Part shown: piece after piece, positions 1 to 7,980 of the stretch
Position numbering within the stretch: position 1 is the stretch's first letter
Layout: the number at the start of each line of letters is the position of its first letter
Assembly (NCBI GenBank): GCA_002305535.1
Contig: DBRE01000094.1
Span: 1 to 13,112, forward strand
DNA: 13,112 bases
Direction: 5' to 3'
Origin: Syntrophomonas sp. UBA1376
GTDB taxonomy: Bacteria; Bacillota; Syntrophomonadia; Syntrophomonadales; Syntrophomonadaceae
Notes under the pieces: model-generated
The model's input: only the letters and a program-made list of their open reading frames with translations
Told to the model about the DNA's origin: nothing
The model's database searches: none
Position numbers and translations under genes: made by a program

Positions 1-1768
1 GCATGGCCTGCTGCCTTAATAGTTTGACTTCATCAGCCCTAGGTCGTTTATGAGTTCCCAGTCCTTCCAGAGCCAGATATATTCGGTCTGCTCCCGCTAA
101 CAATGCCTGTTCGGCAGCCTGGATAGAGCTGACCATCACTGTCAACTGGGGGCTATCGTATTCACCTTTTCTCTTCTGTGGCAAAGCAGCTGCCAGGTAT
201 TCTTTCTTCCGGGTATAAAAATCGGTCGCCTTTATTTGCCGCTTGTTTTTCATCACCAACAATTCATTTAACTGACTGACGGCATCACGGCGCACCTGAT
301 TGAGTTCACTATAAGGTACTATTAAGCTATTTTCTGATCGCAGAGTCAAGTGACGCAGTTCATAGGGAGTGTTGCCCAAACGCCCCAACTTCTCTGCCAA
401 ACTACTCTCATCCAAAGGTTTTTGCCGGGCAGGTTCCGCCCGGCTCACAGTTGAAGCAACGGCTTCATGCCCGTCTCCAGTTCGATATACGGCCCGCAAG
501 GGCTCTCCCCGGTTGAGAAAAACCTCAACATCGACCGGCACCACCGGATATTTAACGTTTTCGAAACTGGCTCGGGCTGATGCTATTAGGCTTTCATCAT
601 GGGTCTTAAAAACAAGATCATGGGGGGCAACCTCTTGATCGACCCATACAGTAATCGTTTCCCCAGCAGCAGCACTATTAACCTGACGACCAGCGACTTC
701 CATTCGTTCCACTAAGAAGGCGGGGTTTCTACCATGCGATACCCATATCTCTATTCCATCACCTATCGATAGGGATTCTTCCTGCAGGTAAATGGCGGTA
801 CGTCCATCAGAATTCCGGGATATTACCTGGCCGATATAAACTCCACGGTTATTGGGGCGCTGCGTGCTTAGTCTTTTCAAAACCTGGGGATCAAAATATC
901 CAGGTGAGAAATCACGGTTGAAAATCCCAGCCATTTCTCCTTTTAATACTTCTGAATCAGGCTGTCCATTTCCATCCAACAGATGATCCAGCATCTGTCG
1001 GTAGGATCGAGTTACAATGGCTACATATTCCGGCCTTTTCAACCGTCCTTCGATTTTTAAGGAGTGAACACTACTCTCCTGTATAGCCGATAAATAGTCG
1101 ATCAAATTCAGATCGGAGGGGCTGAGTAAATATTTTCCCTCCAACGACTGCTTACCGCTCCGTTCTGAATAAAGAATGTAGGGCAGACGGCAAGGTTGGG
1201 CACATCTGCCCCGGTTGCCGCTTCTGCCACCCACCAGACTACTGAACAAGCATTGTCCAGAATAAGAGTAGCATAAAGCTCCGTGTACAAACAATTCCAA
1301 CTCTGCCGTACTATTATTACTAATGTGCTTGATCTCTGGCAGGGATAGCTCACGGGCTAATACCACTCTCTTGATACCTTGCTGTCCCAGCAGGTTGACC
1401 CCTTCATGATTGTGAACCGTCATCTGGGTACTGGCATGAAGGGGCAGATCAGGTAGCAGATCTCTAAGCAAACTCAACAATCCTAAGTCTTGCACAATAA
1501 CCGCATCAATATCTAAGTTATACAGTTCAAAAACATAATCTAATACCCCATCAAGTTCATGGGTGTGTAGCAAGGTGTTGACTGTGATATACACCTTGAC
1601 ATTACGCAGATGTGCATATTCGACGGCTTGCTTGATCATTTCTATAGTAAAGTTTTCAGCTGAATGACGTGCATTGAAAACGGGGCCGCCTAGGTAAACC
1701 GCGTTAGCGCCGTTTTCTATGGCAGCCACCAAAGCCTGCCAGTTTCCCGCTGGGGCCAATAATTCCAA
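1..1768 (-). CDS. U32 family peptidase-like protein (long form with DUF3656), 3' end cut by window edge
   Basis: This is an open frame of 589 codons that runs off the left edge. Seen: the N-terminus MELLAPAGNW is typical of U32 proteins. The U32 signature lies around residues 158-175 (ELFVHGALC…GQC), followed by RGRCAQPC, giving four cysteines at 166, 173, 189 and 193, and then SLKIEGRLKRPEYV. Residues of about 408-500 (LGNTPYELRHL, then a SELNQVRRDAV motif) fit DUF3656, and a second U32-like half begins at about 540 (AGADRIYLALEGL). Known: U32 proteins were named as collagenase-like peptidases, but several (TrhP, RlhA) are needed for tRNA or 23S rRNA hydroxylation and carry conserved cysteines. 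Long DUF3656 forms resemble RlhA. Inference: this is an RNA-hydroxylation factor rather than a protease. The start is TTG at 1768, the only start codon between the in-frame TAG and the conserved N-terminus, 11 bases after AGGAGG. It lies 39 bases after the NIF3-like gene with no terminator between, so it is probably the last gene seen of the zapA operon. Confidence 0.88.
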   Translation of the reverse strand, partial: MELLAPAGNWQALVAAIENGANAVYLGGPVFNARHSAENFTIEMIKQAVEYAHLRNVKVYITVNTLLHTHELDGVLDYVFELYNLDIDAVIVQDLGLLSLLRDLLPDLPLHASTQMTVHNHEGVNLLGQQGIKRVVLARELSLPEIKHISNNSTAELELFVHGALCYSYSGQCLFSSLVGGRSGNRGRCAQPCRLPYILYSERSGKQSLEGKYLLSPSDLNLIDYLSAIQESSVHSLKIEGRLKRPEYVAIVTRSYRQMLDHLLDGNGQPDSEVLKGEMAGIFNRDFSPGYFDPQVLKRLSTQRPNNRGVYIGQVISRNSDGRTAIYLQEESLSIGDGIEIWVSHGRNPAFLVERMEVAGRQVNSAAAGETITVWVDQEVAPHDLVFKTHDESLIASARASFENVKYPVVPVDVEVFLNRGEPLRAVYRTGDGHEAVASTVSRAEPARQKPLDESSLAEKLGRLGNTPYELRHLTLRSENSLIVPYSELNQVRRDAVSQLNELLVMKNKRQIKATDFYTRKKEYLAAALPQKRKGEYDSPQLTVMVSSIQAAEQALLAGADRIYLALEGLGTHKRPRADEVKLLRQQAM

Positions 1769-1807
1769 CCTGACCTTAACCTCCTGCTAGTACCAAACCT
1801 TCCAGAA

Positions 1808-2776
1808 TTAATGCGGATCATGATCTTTGACTCGGGAAACACGAATCAATCCTGAACATGGAATGATGCTTATGCCGTTCTTCTCCAATTCGTCCAAAAA
1901 GAGATTCATACCCAGTGAATCACTGGCCATGTGACCAGAGATAATAACGTTCAAGTTGTTTTCTTTAGCAAGAGTGCGGTGCTTATCAGACATATGCATG
2001 CAGATGATAGTACCTACGCCGGCCAGAGCTAGTTTTTCATAGGCTTTTTCCGCTCCCGCTGTTCCTCCAGTCATTTTAATAAAAACCTTACCGGTTCGAT
2101 TGGAGCCATTTCCTACGATAATTTTAGGCCCAGCTTTGAGCTGTTGAGCCTGATGATATTCCGGGATTAACTGCAACACTTTGAGCAGATCATCCAGAGT
2201 AGAATACTCCGCATTCTTCACTATATTATCCAGATAGTTTTGTACCAAATTGTCCGCGGGAGAATGAACACACATAAAAGGTATATCCAGTAAGCGGGCT
2301 GCGTCAACTGCCCTCTGGTGGTTCACAGGCAGGTAACGGCGCTCCACCTCACTGATGCGAGAGGCCATTATGCCCTCACCAACATTTATCGGTACTCCCA
2401 CCTTCTCCAGCATATCGGCCTGTACTCGCATTACTTCATAGAGAGCTGCCGCAGCAATACCCTCGGGGTGATGGGCTAACACCATATCTATCTTATGTCC
2501 TTTTTGATTAAGCCGGTCAGCCAACAGGATTTCTGGAGTCTCCATATCAATACCGCATAATATGGTATGTACTTCGGTGGAAGGATCTCCGCTTAAAATC
2601 CTGGTATCACTATAGGGATGCTCCAGCTTCTGCAGATCGTAGTGTTCTTTTTCTGCCTCCGTCAGTCTATCAAATCGCTCAAGTTCTTCCTGAAGAAATC
2701 GACTCAGGTCATTTCCTCTGATATCATAGCGTTTACCCAAATCTACGGCCAGCTTATAAATATCAACTAGTTTCAT
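1808..2776 (-). CDS. NIF3-like (DUF34 family) protein
   Basis: The product is a 322-residue soluble protein. Seen: HHP at 102-104 in a VLAHHPEG context, which is the first metal-ligand motif of NIF3 proteins, and near the C-terminus HMSDKHR (261-267) followed by GHMASD (281-286). These correspond in order to the family's H-rich motif and its GHY-x-x-E motif. Known: NIF3 proteins are widespread dinuclear metal-binding proteins that form toroidal hexamers. They have been linked to metal insertion and GTP cyclohydrolase-like activity, with no settled role. Inference: metal binding is kept, but with Asp in place of the usual final Glu. The middle (about 110-230) resembles nothing I recognise, so this may be a divergent clostridial subfamily. 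The start ATG follows an AAGGGAG-type site and overlaps the end of the DUF421 gene by 14 bases, which suggests translational coupling. Confidence 0.75.
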   Translation of the reverse strand: MKLVDIYKLAVDLGKRYDIRGNDLSRFLQEELERFDRLTEAEKEHYDLQKLEHPYSDTRILSGDPSTEVHTILCGIDMETPEILLADRLNQKGHKIDMVLAHHPEGIAAAALYEVMRVQADMLEKVGVPINVGEGIMASRISEVERRYLPVNHQRAVDAARLLDIPFMCVHSPADNLVQNYLDNIVKNAEYSTLDDLLKVLQLIPEYHQAQQLKAGPKIIVGNGSNRTGKVFIKMTGGTAGAEKAYEKLALAGVGTIICMHMSDKHRTLAKENNLNVIISGHMASDSLGMNLFLDELEKNGISIIPCSGLIRVSRVKDHDPH

Positions 2777-3458
2777 TTTGGTTTCTCCCTTCCATCTGAT
2801 GTGAGCTTTCCAGGTATTGCAAGCGATTGTCGATCGTTTGCAACTTTTCGCTTATCTCTCTTAAGATCTGTGGCAAATTTAGGCTCGACTCCTCTCGAGA
2901 AGACTCCTTTTTCTGCTGGGCAAATATCTCTCCCCGTCCGACCAGATCGAAGGTGCGGATCTGACTTCTCTCCACCTCCTGTAAGGCCAGGTCTCGGCGG
3001 GTAACCGGCTCATCACCTTCATTCAAAATGACACTGAATCCTCCGCAGGATTCTAGTATACCTCTTTCCACCTCGTCTATGTCACGAATTCCTTGTTTGC
3101 GCAGTTCCTGCATAAGATCATCCACATTAAACTTTTCCCGGGCCAAGTTTTCTCTAATGATGCGGCCATCCTCTATTAGTACCACCGGTTTACCCACTAT
3201 CAGGTTAGATAGAGTCTGGTTTTTCATGGCCATAAATCCCATGAGGTATTCCAACCCCACCAGAGTCGCCAGAATAATTATGCCTTCATAATAGGGGATG
3301 CTCCGATCAAGGGCCACCGAGACTACGGTATGTCCAACCCCGGTCATTACTACAAAATCGAATGGCCCCAGTTCCCCCAGGGCTCTTTTGCCCAAAAGGC
3401 GAATCATGACCAAGGCCAAAACGTACATGACAGCAGCTCGTAAAACAAAATCAAGCAT
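2763..3458 (-). CDS. DUF421 / YetF-type membrane protein
   Basis: The product is a 231-residue protein. Seen: three hydrophobic segments at about 5-22, 33-50 and 57-78, with RLLGKRALGELGPFDF at 20-35, match the membrane part of DUF421. The soluble part begins with LIVGKPVVLIEDGRI (86-100) and continues with a DDLMQELRKQGI…DEVERGILESCGGFSVI pattern (113-144), the hallmark of the family. Residues of about 195-220 are predicted by eye to be helical and coiled-coil-like, a tail beyond the common core. Known: the Bacillus YetF/YrbG/YkjA proteins belong here; roles in spore or membrane physiology have been proposed, but the biochemical function is unknown. The ATG is preceded by GAGGAG with a 6-base gap. 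The gene lies 47 bases after polX and overlaps the NIF3-like gene, so it sits inside the zapA operon. Confidence 0.85.
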   Translation of the reverse strand: MLDFVLRAAVMYVLALVMIRLLGKRALGELGPFDFVVMTGVGHTVVSVALDRSIPYYEGIIILATLVGLEYLMGFMAMKNQTLSNLIVGKPVVLIEDGRIIRENLAREKFNVDDLMQELRKQGIRDIDEVERGILESCGGFSVILNEGDEPVTRRDLALQEVERSQIRTFDLVGRGEIFAQQKKESSREESSLNLPQILREISEKLQTIDNRLQYLESSHQMEGRNQNETS

Positions 3459-3505
3459 GGTAAACTCCTCATTTTGGATGATATGCCATGCTTTAGTCTT
3501 TTTCT

Positions 3506-5188
3506 TCAGCGGAGGTCTTTATTCCTCAAGTAGGTAATCAGGCTGTCATAATCCATAGTATTCAGCACATCCTCGGGTTGCAGCCACCCCCGTCGGGCAG
3601 TTAGTATACCATACTGCAGCAATTTAAGATCTTCCCTGTGATGAGCATCACTGTTGATGGCTATCTTAATGCCCATTTCCCTGGCTTGCCGGGAGATATG
3701 CTCATCAATGTCCAAACGATCCGGATGAGAATTTATCTCCAAGGCTACTTGATACTGGGCCGCTGCCTGTAAGACTGGTTCAATATCGAGTTCATAACCA
3801 CTGCGTCGATTAAGAAGCCGACCAGTTAAATGGCCAATTATATCTACTTGGTCGCTCTTGATAGCCTGAATGATCCGATCGGTTTGTGTTTCTTTATCAA
3901 GTTTAAAGTTGCTGTGGATGGATGCAACTACTACATCGAGTTTTTCTAGTACTTCGTCATCAAAATCCAGACGCCCGGTTTTTAAGATATCTACTTCGAT
4001 GCCTTTAAGAACATGAAAGTCATCCAACTCCTGATTAATAGCATCGATAACCTTACCCTGCTGAGACAGACGCTGCTCATTCAATCCGCCGCTAATGCCC
4101 AGGGATTGCGAATGGTCAGTGATTGCCACATAAGAGTACCCCAGTAAACGGGCTTGGGTAACTGTTTCTTGTATTTTAGCTCCTCCATCGCTCCAGTCAG
4201 AATGAACGTGGAGATCCCCTTTAATATCTGCAGCTTCAACCAGGCGAGGAATGGCACCTTGCTGCGCCAGTTCAATTTCGCCTTGGTTCTCGCGCATCTC
4301 CGGGGGAATGAACGATAAACGTATAACCTTGAACACTTCTTCTTCACTGGCTAAATTGGCGAACCGATCAGGTTCGATACCCTCCCAGACTCGATCGCGG
4401 AACTCTTTTGATCCGGTGGTCCAAGCCAGGGCTCCGTAGAAGTGGGGTGGTTCCACCATGATTACTTCAACCTTTATGCCAAAACTTAACTGTCCCGCTA
4501 TATAGTCGGGACCTTCATCCATCACCTGCTGCAATTCGCGATAATTCCTGAATAGGTTTTTGATCTCCTCCCCATTACGTGTGGCTACCAAAATATCTAT
4601 ATCACCGACCAGCGGTTTACCCCGCCGGATGCTTCCTACCAGTGAAATTAATTCAACCAAAGGGGATTCAGCTAGATAGTCCCTTAACTGTTGAGCTAGA
4701 GGCAGGGCCAGACCCAGGGTAGTTTTACCATGGCTCTGTTGCAATAAATCCATGCCCTTCTTGATGTTATATTCGGTTTTGCTACCTAATCCGGGAATGG
4801 TTCTAATCCTTCTATCCTGGGCAGCTTTCAAGAGATCATCCAGATTATCTATACCCAGGTGTTCGTATATCAAAGCAGCGGTTTTATGACCCAACCCAGG
4901 TATCCTTAGAAAATCCAGCACTCCCTCCGGAATATCCTGGACTAAGCGCTGGTAGTATTCACTGCTACCTTTTTCTATGAGTTCTTCAATAAGATTTTTG
5001 ACCGCTTTCCCAATGCCCGGGATACTCCCTATACGATCATGCTGGTAATAAACATGTAGGTCTTCATCAAGGTGATAGATTGAATTGGCAGCCTTACGGT
5101 AGGCCGCGATCTTAAATGGGTTTTCGTCCTTTATTTGCAGAAGGTCAGCTATTCGATCCAGAGTACGTCCAATTTCTCGGTTGGTCAT
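3506..5188 (-). CDS. polX: DNA polymerase X family protein with C-terminal PHP domain
   Basis: The product is a 560-residue protein. Seen: an N-terminal helical 8-kDa-like region (RTLDRIADLL onward), helix-hairpin-helix motifs at about 54-63 (GSIPGIGKAV), 94-101 and 131-137, and a nucleotidyltransferase core with GSIRRGKPLVGDID at 185-198. The PHP domain runs from about 324 to the end, with HVHSDWSDG (326-334), TDHS (357-360), GIEVD, SIHSNF, GHLTGR, EINSHP and NSDAHH; all expected PHP metal ligands seem present. Known: bacterial PolX fills short gaps in base-excision repair, and the PHP domain supplies Mn-dependent 3'-5' exonuclease or AP-endonuclease activity. Odd: the third catalytic carboxylate position reads KVEVIMV (E241), where the family usually has Asp followed by hydrophobic-Arg. 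Start: the ATG at 5188 sits one base after the zapA stop and gives the family length. An in-frame ATG at 5239 inside zapA would add 17 unconserved residues and is less likely. Translation is probably coupled to zapA. Confidence 0.92.
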   Translation of the reverse strand: MTNREIGRTLDRIADLLQIKDENPFKIAAYRKAANSIYHLDEDLHVYYQHDRIGSIPGIGKAVKNLIEELIEKGSSEYYQRLVQDIPEGVLDFLRIPGLGHKTAALIYEHLGIDNLDDLLKAAQDRRIRTIPGLGSKTEYNIKKGMDLLQQSHGKTTLGLALPLAQQLRDYLAESPLVELISLVGSIRRGKPLVGDIDILVATRNGEEIKNLFRNYRELQQVMDEGPDYIAGQLSFGIKVEVIMVEPPHFYGALAWTTGSKEFRDRVWEGIEPDRFANLASEEEVFKVIRLSFIPPEMRENQGEIELAQQGAIPRLVEAADIKGDLHVHSDWSDGGAKIQETVTQARLLGYSYVAITDHSQSLGISGGLNEQRLSQQGKVIDAINQELDDFHVLKGIEVDILKTGRLDFDDEVLEKLDVVVASIHSNFKLDKETQTDRIIQAIKSDQVDIIGHLTGRLLNRRSGYELDIEPVLQAAAQYQVALEINSHPDRLDIDEHISRQAREMGIKIAINSDAHHREDLKLLQYGILTARRGWLQPEDVLNTMDYDSLITYLRNKDLR

Positions 5189-5189
5189 C

Positions 5190-5468
5190 TTATCCCATCC
5201 TATTTTTGCGCTCCTCTTCCAAAGTTTTGACCAGCTCATCGTAGTCTTCCTGCAATTTGTTCAATTCATTAGCCAGATTCAAGGCAGTTAAAACCGCTAC
5301 TTTACTAGTGGATAAATTGACATTGCGCTGCTGCACCATACGCATGCGCCGGTCAACATAGGAAGCGAGCATTTCAATGTAATCGGGTTTTTCAGTTCCC
5401 TTTACTATGTAGTCTTCGTTATAAATAGTAACCGTAACCTTATTAACCTGATTTCTTTTTTCACCCAC
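5190..5468 (-). CDS. zapA: cell division protein ZapA
   Basis: The product is a 92-residue cytosolic protein. Seen: an N-terminal beta-hairpin region (KVTVTIYNEDYIVKGTE) followed by PDYIEMLASYVDRRM, then a long C-terminal helix rich in Leu and Glu that would form a coiled coil (LTALNLANELNKLQEDYDEL). Known: ZapA binds FtsZ, promotes bundling of protofilaments and stabilises the Z-ring; length and layout are typical. Start: GTG at 5468, 10 bases after AAGGGGG; no better in-frame ATG keeps the conserved N-terminus. It is the first gene of the left-hand operon: the pst terminator and a TATAAT box lie upstream, and polX begins one base after its stop. Confidence 0.92.
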   Translation of the reverse strand: MGEKRNQVNKVTVTIYNEDYIVKGTEKPDYIEMLASYVDRRMRMVQQRNVNLSTSKVAVLTALNLANELNKLQEDYDELVKTLEEERKNRMG

Positions 5469-5533
5469 TTATGAAATGCCCCCTTTCGCCAATAAATATT
5501 ACTTCGCTTAATGTTTTTCATTTCCTTCATACC

Positions 5534-5539
5534 ATTATA
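5534..5539 (-). promoter_or_regulatory. candidate -10 box of the zapA operon promoter
   Basis: A perfect TATAAT occurs on the minus strand, about 65 bases upstream of the zapA GTG and just downstream of the pst terminator. No good -35 is visible 16-18 bases upstream (the best is TTCTTT-like), so this is a moderate candidate. Confidence 0.45.
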
Positions 5540-5550
5540 GACAACCACAA

Positions 5551-5591
5551 ACTAAAAGAACTGAGCCCTGTTTTATTCAGAACTCAGTCCT
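5551..5591 (-). terminator. intrinsic terminator after phoU
   Basis: Reading the minus strand, a 14-pair stem (arms 5591-5578 and 5570-5557, with three G·U pairs) encloses the 7-base loop AATAAAA and is followed by TTTAGTTTG. It lies about 60 bases after the phoU stop and before the zapA -10 box, so it closes the pst-phoU operon. A small hairpin GGTTA-CACC-TAACC (5600-5613) precedes it. Confidence 0.8.
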
Positions 5592-5648
5592 TGGCACTCG
5601 GTTAGGTGTAACCTTGGGATGCACTTCGTTTCCCGGGCGTTTTTATTT

Positions 5649-6338
5649 TTAAGCATCGCCTTGTTTCTCCCGACGGCGTGCTCTGGCATTTATGTCAATA
5701 CGCCGACCTTCCACCACAAATACTACTATTTCGGCCAGGTTGGTGGCATGGTCAGCAATGCGTTCCAGGTGTCCAGCCACCAGCAACAGTGAGGTAGCCT
5801 GAGCAATATTGCGGTGATCCTGCATCATATATAATAGAAGTTCACGGAAAACCTGATCATACAAACCATCCATTTCTATTTCCATGGGGACAATGCTCAT
5901 AGCCAAATCAACGTCTCGCTCAATAAATGCCTTCATAGCCACATCCACCATATCCTGACCTAATTTAGCCATACGCGGGATATCGATCAAGGGTTTTATA
6001 TAGGTCTGTTCATGGAGATCAAGTGCTATCCGGGCTATGTCTTCGGCATGATCAGCCATTCTTTCAATATCAATAATAAGACGCAAAAACGAGCCTGTTA
6101 AACGCAGATCACCTGCCATCGGTTGTTTTAAGGCAATCAAGCTCAGGGATTTTCGTTCTATATCGTTTTCCATTTGGTCAATGATCTCATCCTTTTCAAT
6201 CACCTGTTCCGCCAGATTGACATCTTTATCGATCAGAGCCTTGACCGCATTGTGGATTTGCTCTTCCAATAAACGCCCCATTTTCAATACTTCTTCGGAT
6301 AGTTTATCCAGTTCATTCTGTAATGCTTCATGCGCCAT
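5649..6338 (-). CDS. phoU: phosphate transport regulator PhoU
   Basis: The product is a 229-residue all-helical cytosolic protein. Seen: two tandem three-helix repeats, each with the PhoU metal-binding helix: ERMADHAEDIAR (92-103) and ERIADHATNLAE (192-203). The N-terminal region (LDKLSEEVLKMG) is also typical. Known: PhoU binds Mn, Mg or Fe clusters, contacts PstB and the PAS region of PhoR, and keeps PhoR signalling off when phosphate is plentiful; it also limits PstSCAB uptake. The start ATG follows GGGGGAGG by 8 bases. The gene is the last of the pst operon, 17 bases after pstB and followed by an intrinsic terminator. The C-terminal tail (ARARRREKQ) is basic and probably disordered. Confidence 0.96.
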   Translation of the reverse strand: MAHEALQNELDKLSEEVLKMGRLLEEQIHNAVKALIDKDVNLAEQVIEKDEIIDQMENDIERKSLSLIALKQPMAGDLRLTGSFLRLIIDIERMADHAEDIARIALDLHEQTYIKPLIDIPRMAKLGQDMVDVAMKAFIERDVDLAMSIVPMEIEMDGLYDQVFRELLLYMMQDHRNIAQATSLLLVAGHLERIADHATNLAEIVVFVVEGRRIDINARARRREKQGDA

Positions 6339-6355
6339 TTAATAATCCTCCCCCA

Positions 6356-7129
6356 TTAGCCAAACCGCCCCGTGATATAATCTTCAGTTCTCTTATCACG
6401 AGGATTGACAAACAATTCATCTGTACGATTGAACTCCACCAGATAACCATTCAAGAAGAAACCAGTATAATCAGATACCCGAGCCGCCTGCTGCATATTA
6501 TGAGTTACTATCACAATGGTATAGCTCTCCTTCAGCTCAGCTATCAAAGCCTCCAAGCGACTAGTGGATATGGGATCAAGAGCAGACGCCGGTTCATCCA
6601 TTAGGATCACTTCCGGATTAACGGCCAGCACCCGAGCAATCACCAGTCGCTGTTGCTGCCCGCCGGACAGCCTGGCTGCCGGTGAATGAAGCCGATCACT
6701 CACTTCATCCCAAAGGTTAGCTGCCTGCAGACTGTTATGCACGATACTGTCCAGATCATATTTATTCTTAATACCGTGTATTCGAGGACCGTAGGCAACA
6801 TTATCATAAATAGACATGGGAAATACCGAGGGCTTTTGGAATACCATGCCCACTTTTTTACGCAAGGCAACTACATCTACATCCCGCGAATAAATGGGCT
6901 GCCCATCTAAAAACACCTGTCCTTTGACCTCTGTACCGGGAATCAGTTCATTCAAGCGGTTCAGAGTACGCAGGAAGGTGGATTTGCCGCACCCGGAAGG
7001 GCCTATCAACGCGGTGACCCGATTTTCCTCAACATCCATATTTATTTCATAAAGAGCCTGGAATTTATTATAGAATACCTCAACATCCTGACTTTTTATC
7101 TTTACTTTATTCTTATTAAGACTGGTCAT
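6356..7129 (-). CDS. pstB: phosphate ABC transporter ATP-binding protein PstB
   Basis: The product is a 257-residue ATPase on the cytoplasmic face of the phosphate transporter. Seen: Walker A GPSGCGKS at 43-50, Q-loop Q98 in MVFQKPSVFPMSIYDNV, signature LSGGQQQR at 154-161, Walker B VILMDEP at 174-180, D-loop ASALD, and switch histidine H210. The spacing and the phrase FPMSIYDNVAYGPR are diagnostic for PstB among ABC ATPases. Known: two copies drive the PstA-PstC channel. The length equals the family norm. An AGGAG site lies 11 bases before the ATG. The gene begins 14 bases after pstA and is followed 17 bases later by phoU, so it is co-transcribed with both. Confidence 0.97.
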   Translation of the reverse strand: MTSLNKNKVKIKSQDVEVFYNKFQALYEINMDVEENRVTALIGPSGCGKSTFLRTLNRLNELIPGTEVKGQVFLDGQPIYSRDVDVVALRKKVGMVFQKPSVFPMSIYDNVAYGPRIHGIKNKYDLDSIVHNSLQAANLWDEVSDRLHSPAARLSGGQQQRLVIARVLAVNPEVILMDEPASALDPISTSRLEALIAELKESYTIVIVTHNMQQAARVSDYTGFFLNGYLVEFNRTDELFVNPRDKRTEDYITGRFG

Positions 7130-7143
7130 ATCTCACTTCACTC

Positions 7144-7980
7144 CTAACCGGCTGCCCGAGACAGTCGCCGCATACTCCAGTTGGCCAAAAAATTCAATAT
7201 CACTATCAAAACGATCAGTAAACACGCGGTGCCAAAGGCTCTTTCCATGGAAATGCCTTCCATAGCCAGAACGTAGAGATGAACAGCCATAGATCGGGCT
7301 GGGTCAGATAGATTTATCGGCATACCCAGTGAACTACCCGCCGTTAAAATGAGCGCCGCCGTCTCCCCTATTGCTCTTCCGATAGAGAGAATAATACCAG
7401 TAGTTATGCCAGGAACTGCGGATGGAAGTACTATCCTTTGAACAGTTTGCCACTTGCTGGCCCCTAAGGCCAGACTGTTCTCTCTTAACTCCGGTGCCAC
7501 CGCTTTAATAGCTTCCTGTGAAGTTCGCATTATGGTAGGCAATATCATTATTGCCAGAGTAAGACTGCCCGAAATCACTGACCAGCCCATATTAAGGAAA
7601 ATGACGAAAAACACAAACCCAAACAAGCCAAATATGATGGACGGTATGCCCGCCATAGTTTCCGCCGTCAAATTCACTAAATAAGCAAAGCGACTGTTAG
7701 GGTTAGCATACTCTTCCAGATATACAGCGGAAGCTACCCCCACCGGCACGGATAGCAACAGCGAAACTACTGTAAGATAAAGGGTTCCCACAATAGTGGT
7801 TGAAATACCGCCCTCTTTACCAGCCCGTGAAGGCGGTTCCAGTATAAACTTCAGATCAATGGCACTGATCCCATTAACTATTATATAGCCTATGATGAGC
7901 ACCAATACTCCCACAATCATTAATGCTGATAACCAAAATAGCCCGGTTAGAGCTTTTTCTTTAACATCAGCTAAGCCCAT
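7144..7980 (-). CDS. pstA: phosphate ABC transporter permease PstA
   Basis: The product is a 278-residue integral membrane protein. Seen: six hydrophobic segments at about 12-36, 62-88, 102-129, 137-151, 191-214 and 250-270, and an EAA-type coupling loop (NSLALGASKWQTV onward, 168-191) before segment 5, followed by GRAIGETAAL. These mark the PstA/PstC permease family; the periplasmic-side ILEPPSRAGKEGGI stretch (46-59) is typical of PstA rather than PstC. Known: it pairs with PstC to form the phosphate channel driven by PstB. Start: ATG at 7980, 9 bases after a GGGGG run, overlapping the last 14 bases of pstC, so translation is likely coupled. Confidence 0.95.
   Translation of the reverse strand: MGLADVKEKALTGLFWLSALMIVGVLVLIIGYIIVNGISAIDLKFILEPPSRAGKEGGISTTIVGTLYLTVVSLLLSVPVGVASAVYLEEYANPNSRFAYLVNLTAETMAGIPSIIFGLFGFVFFVIFLNMGWSVISGSLTLAIMILPTIMRTSQEAIKAVAPELRENSLALGASKWQTVQRIVLPSAVPGITTGIILSIGRAIGETAALILTAGSSLGMPINLSDPARSMAVHLYVLAMEGISMERAFGTACLLIVLIVILNFLANWSMRRLSRAAG

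Noticed and set aside
1108..1353. Minus-strand frame of 81 codons within the U32 gene
   Set aside because: It is a shadow frame. The U32 frame is open and has conserved motifs through the same region.
5189..5239. Upstream start for polX inside zapA (17 extra residues)
   Set aside because: The extra residues are not like the PolX N-terminus. ATG 5188 sits directly after the zapA stop and gives the usual length.
5592..5648. Possible riboswitch or small RNA between phoU and its terminator
   Set aside because: Only a 5-pair hairpin and short unrelated words are visible; nothing matches a known riboswitch core.
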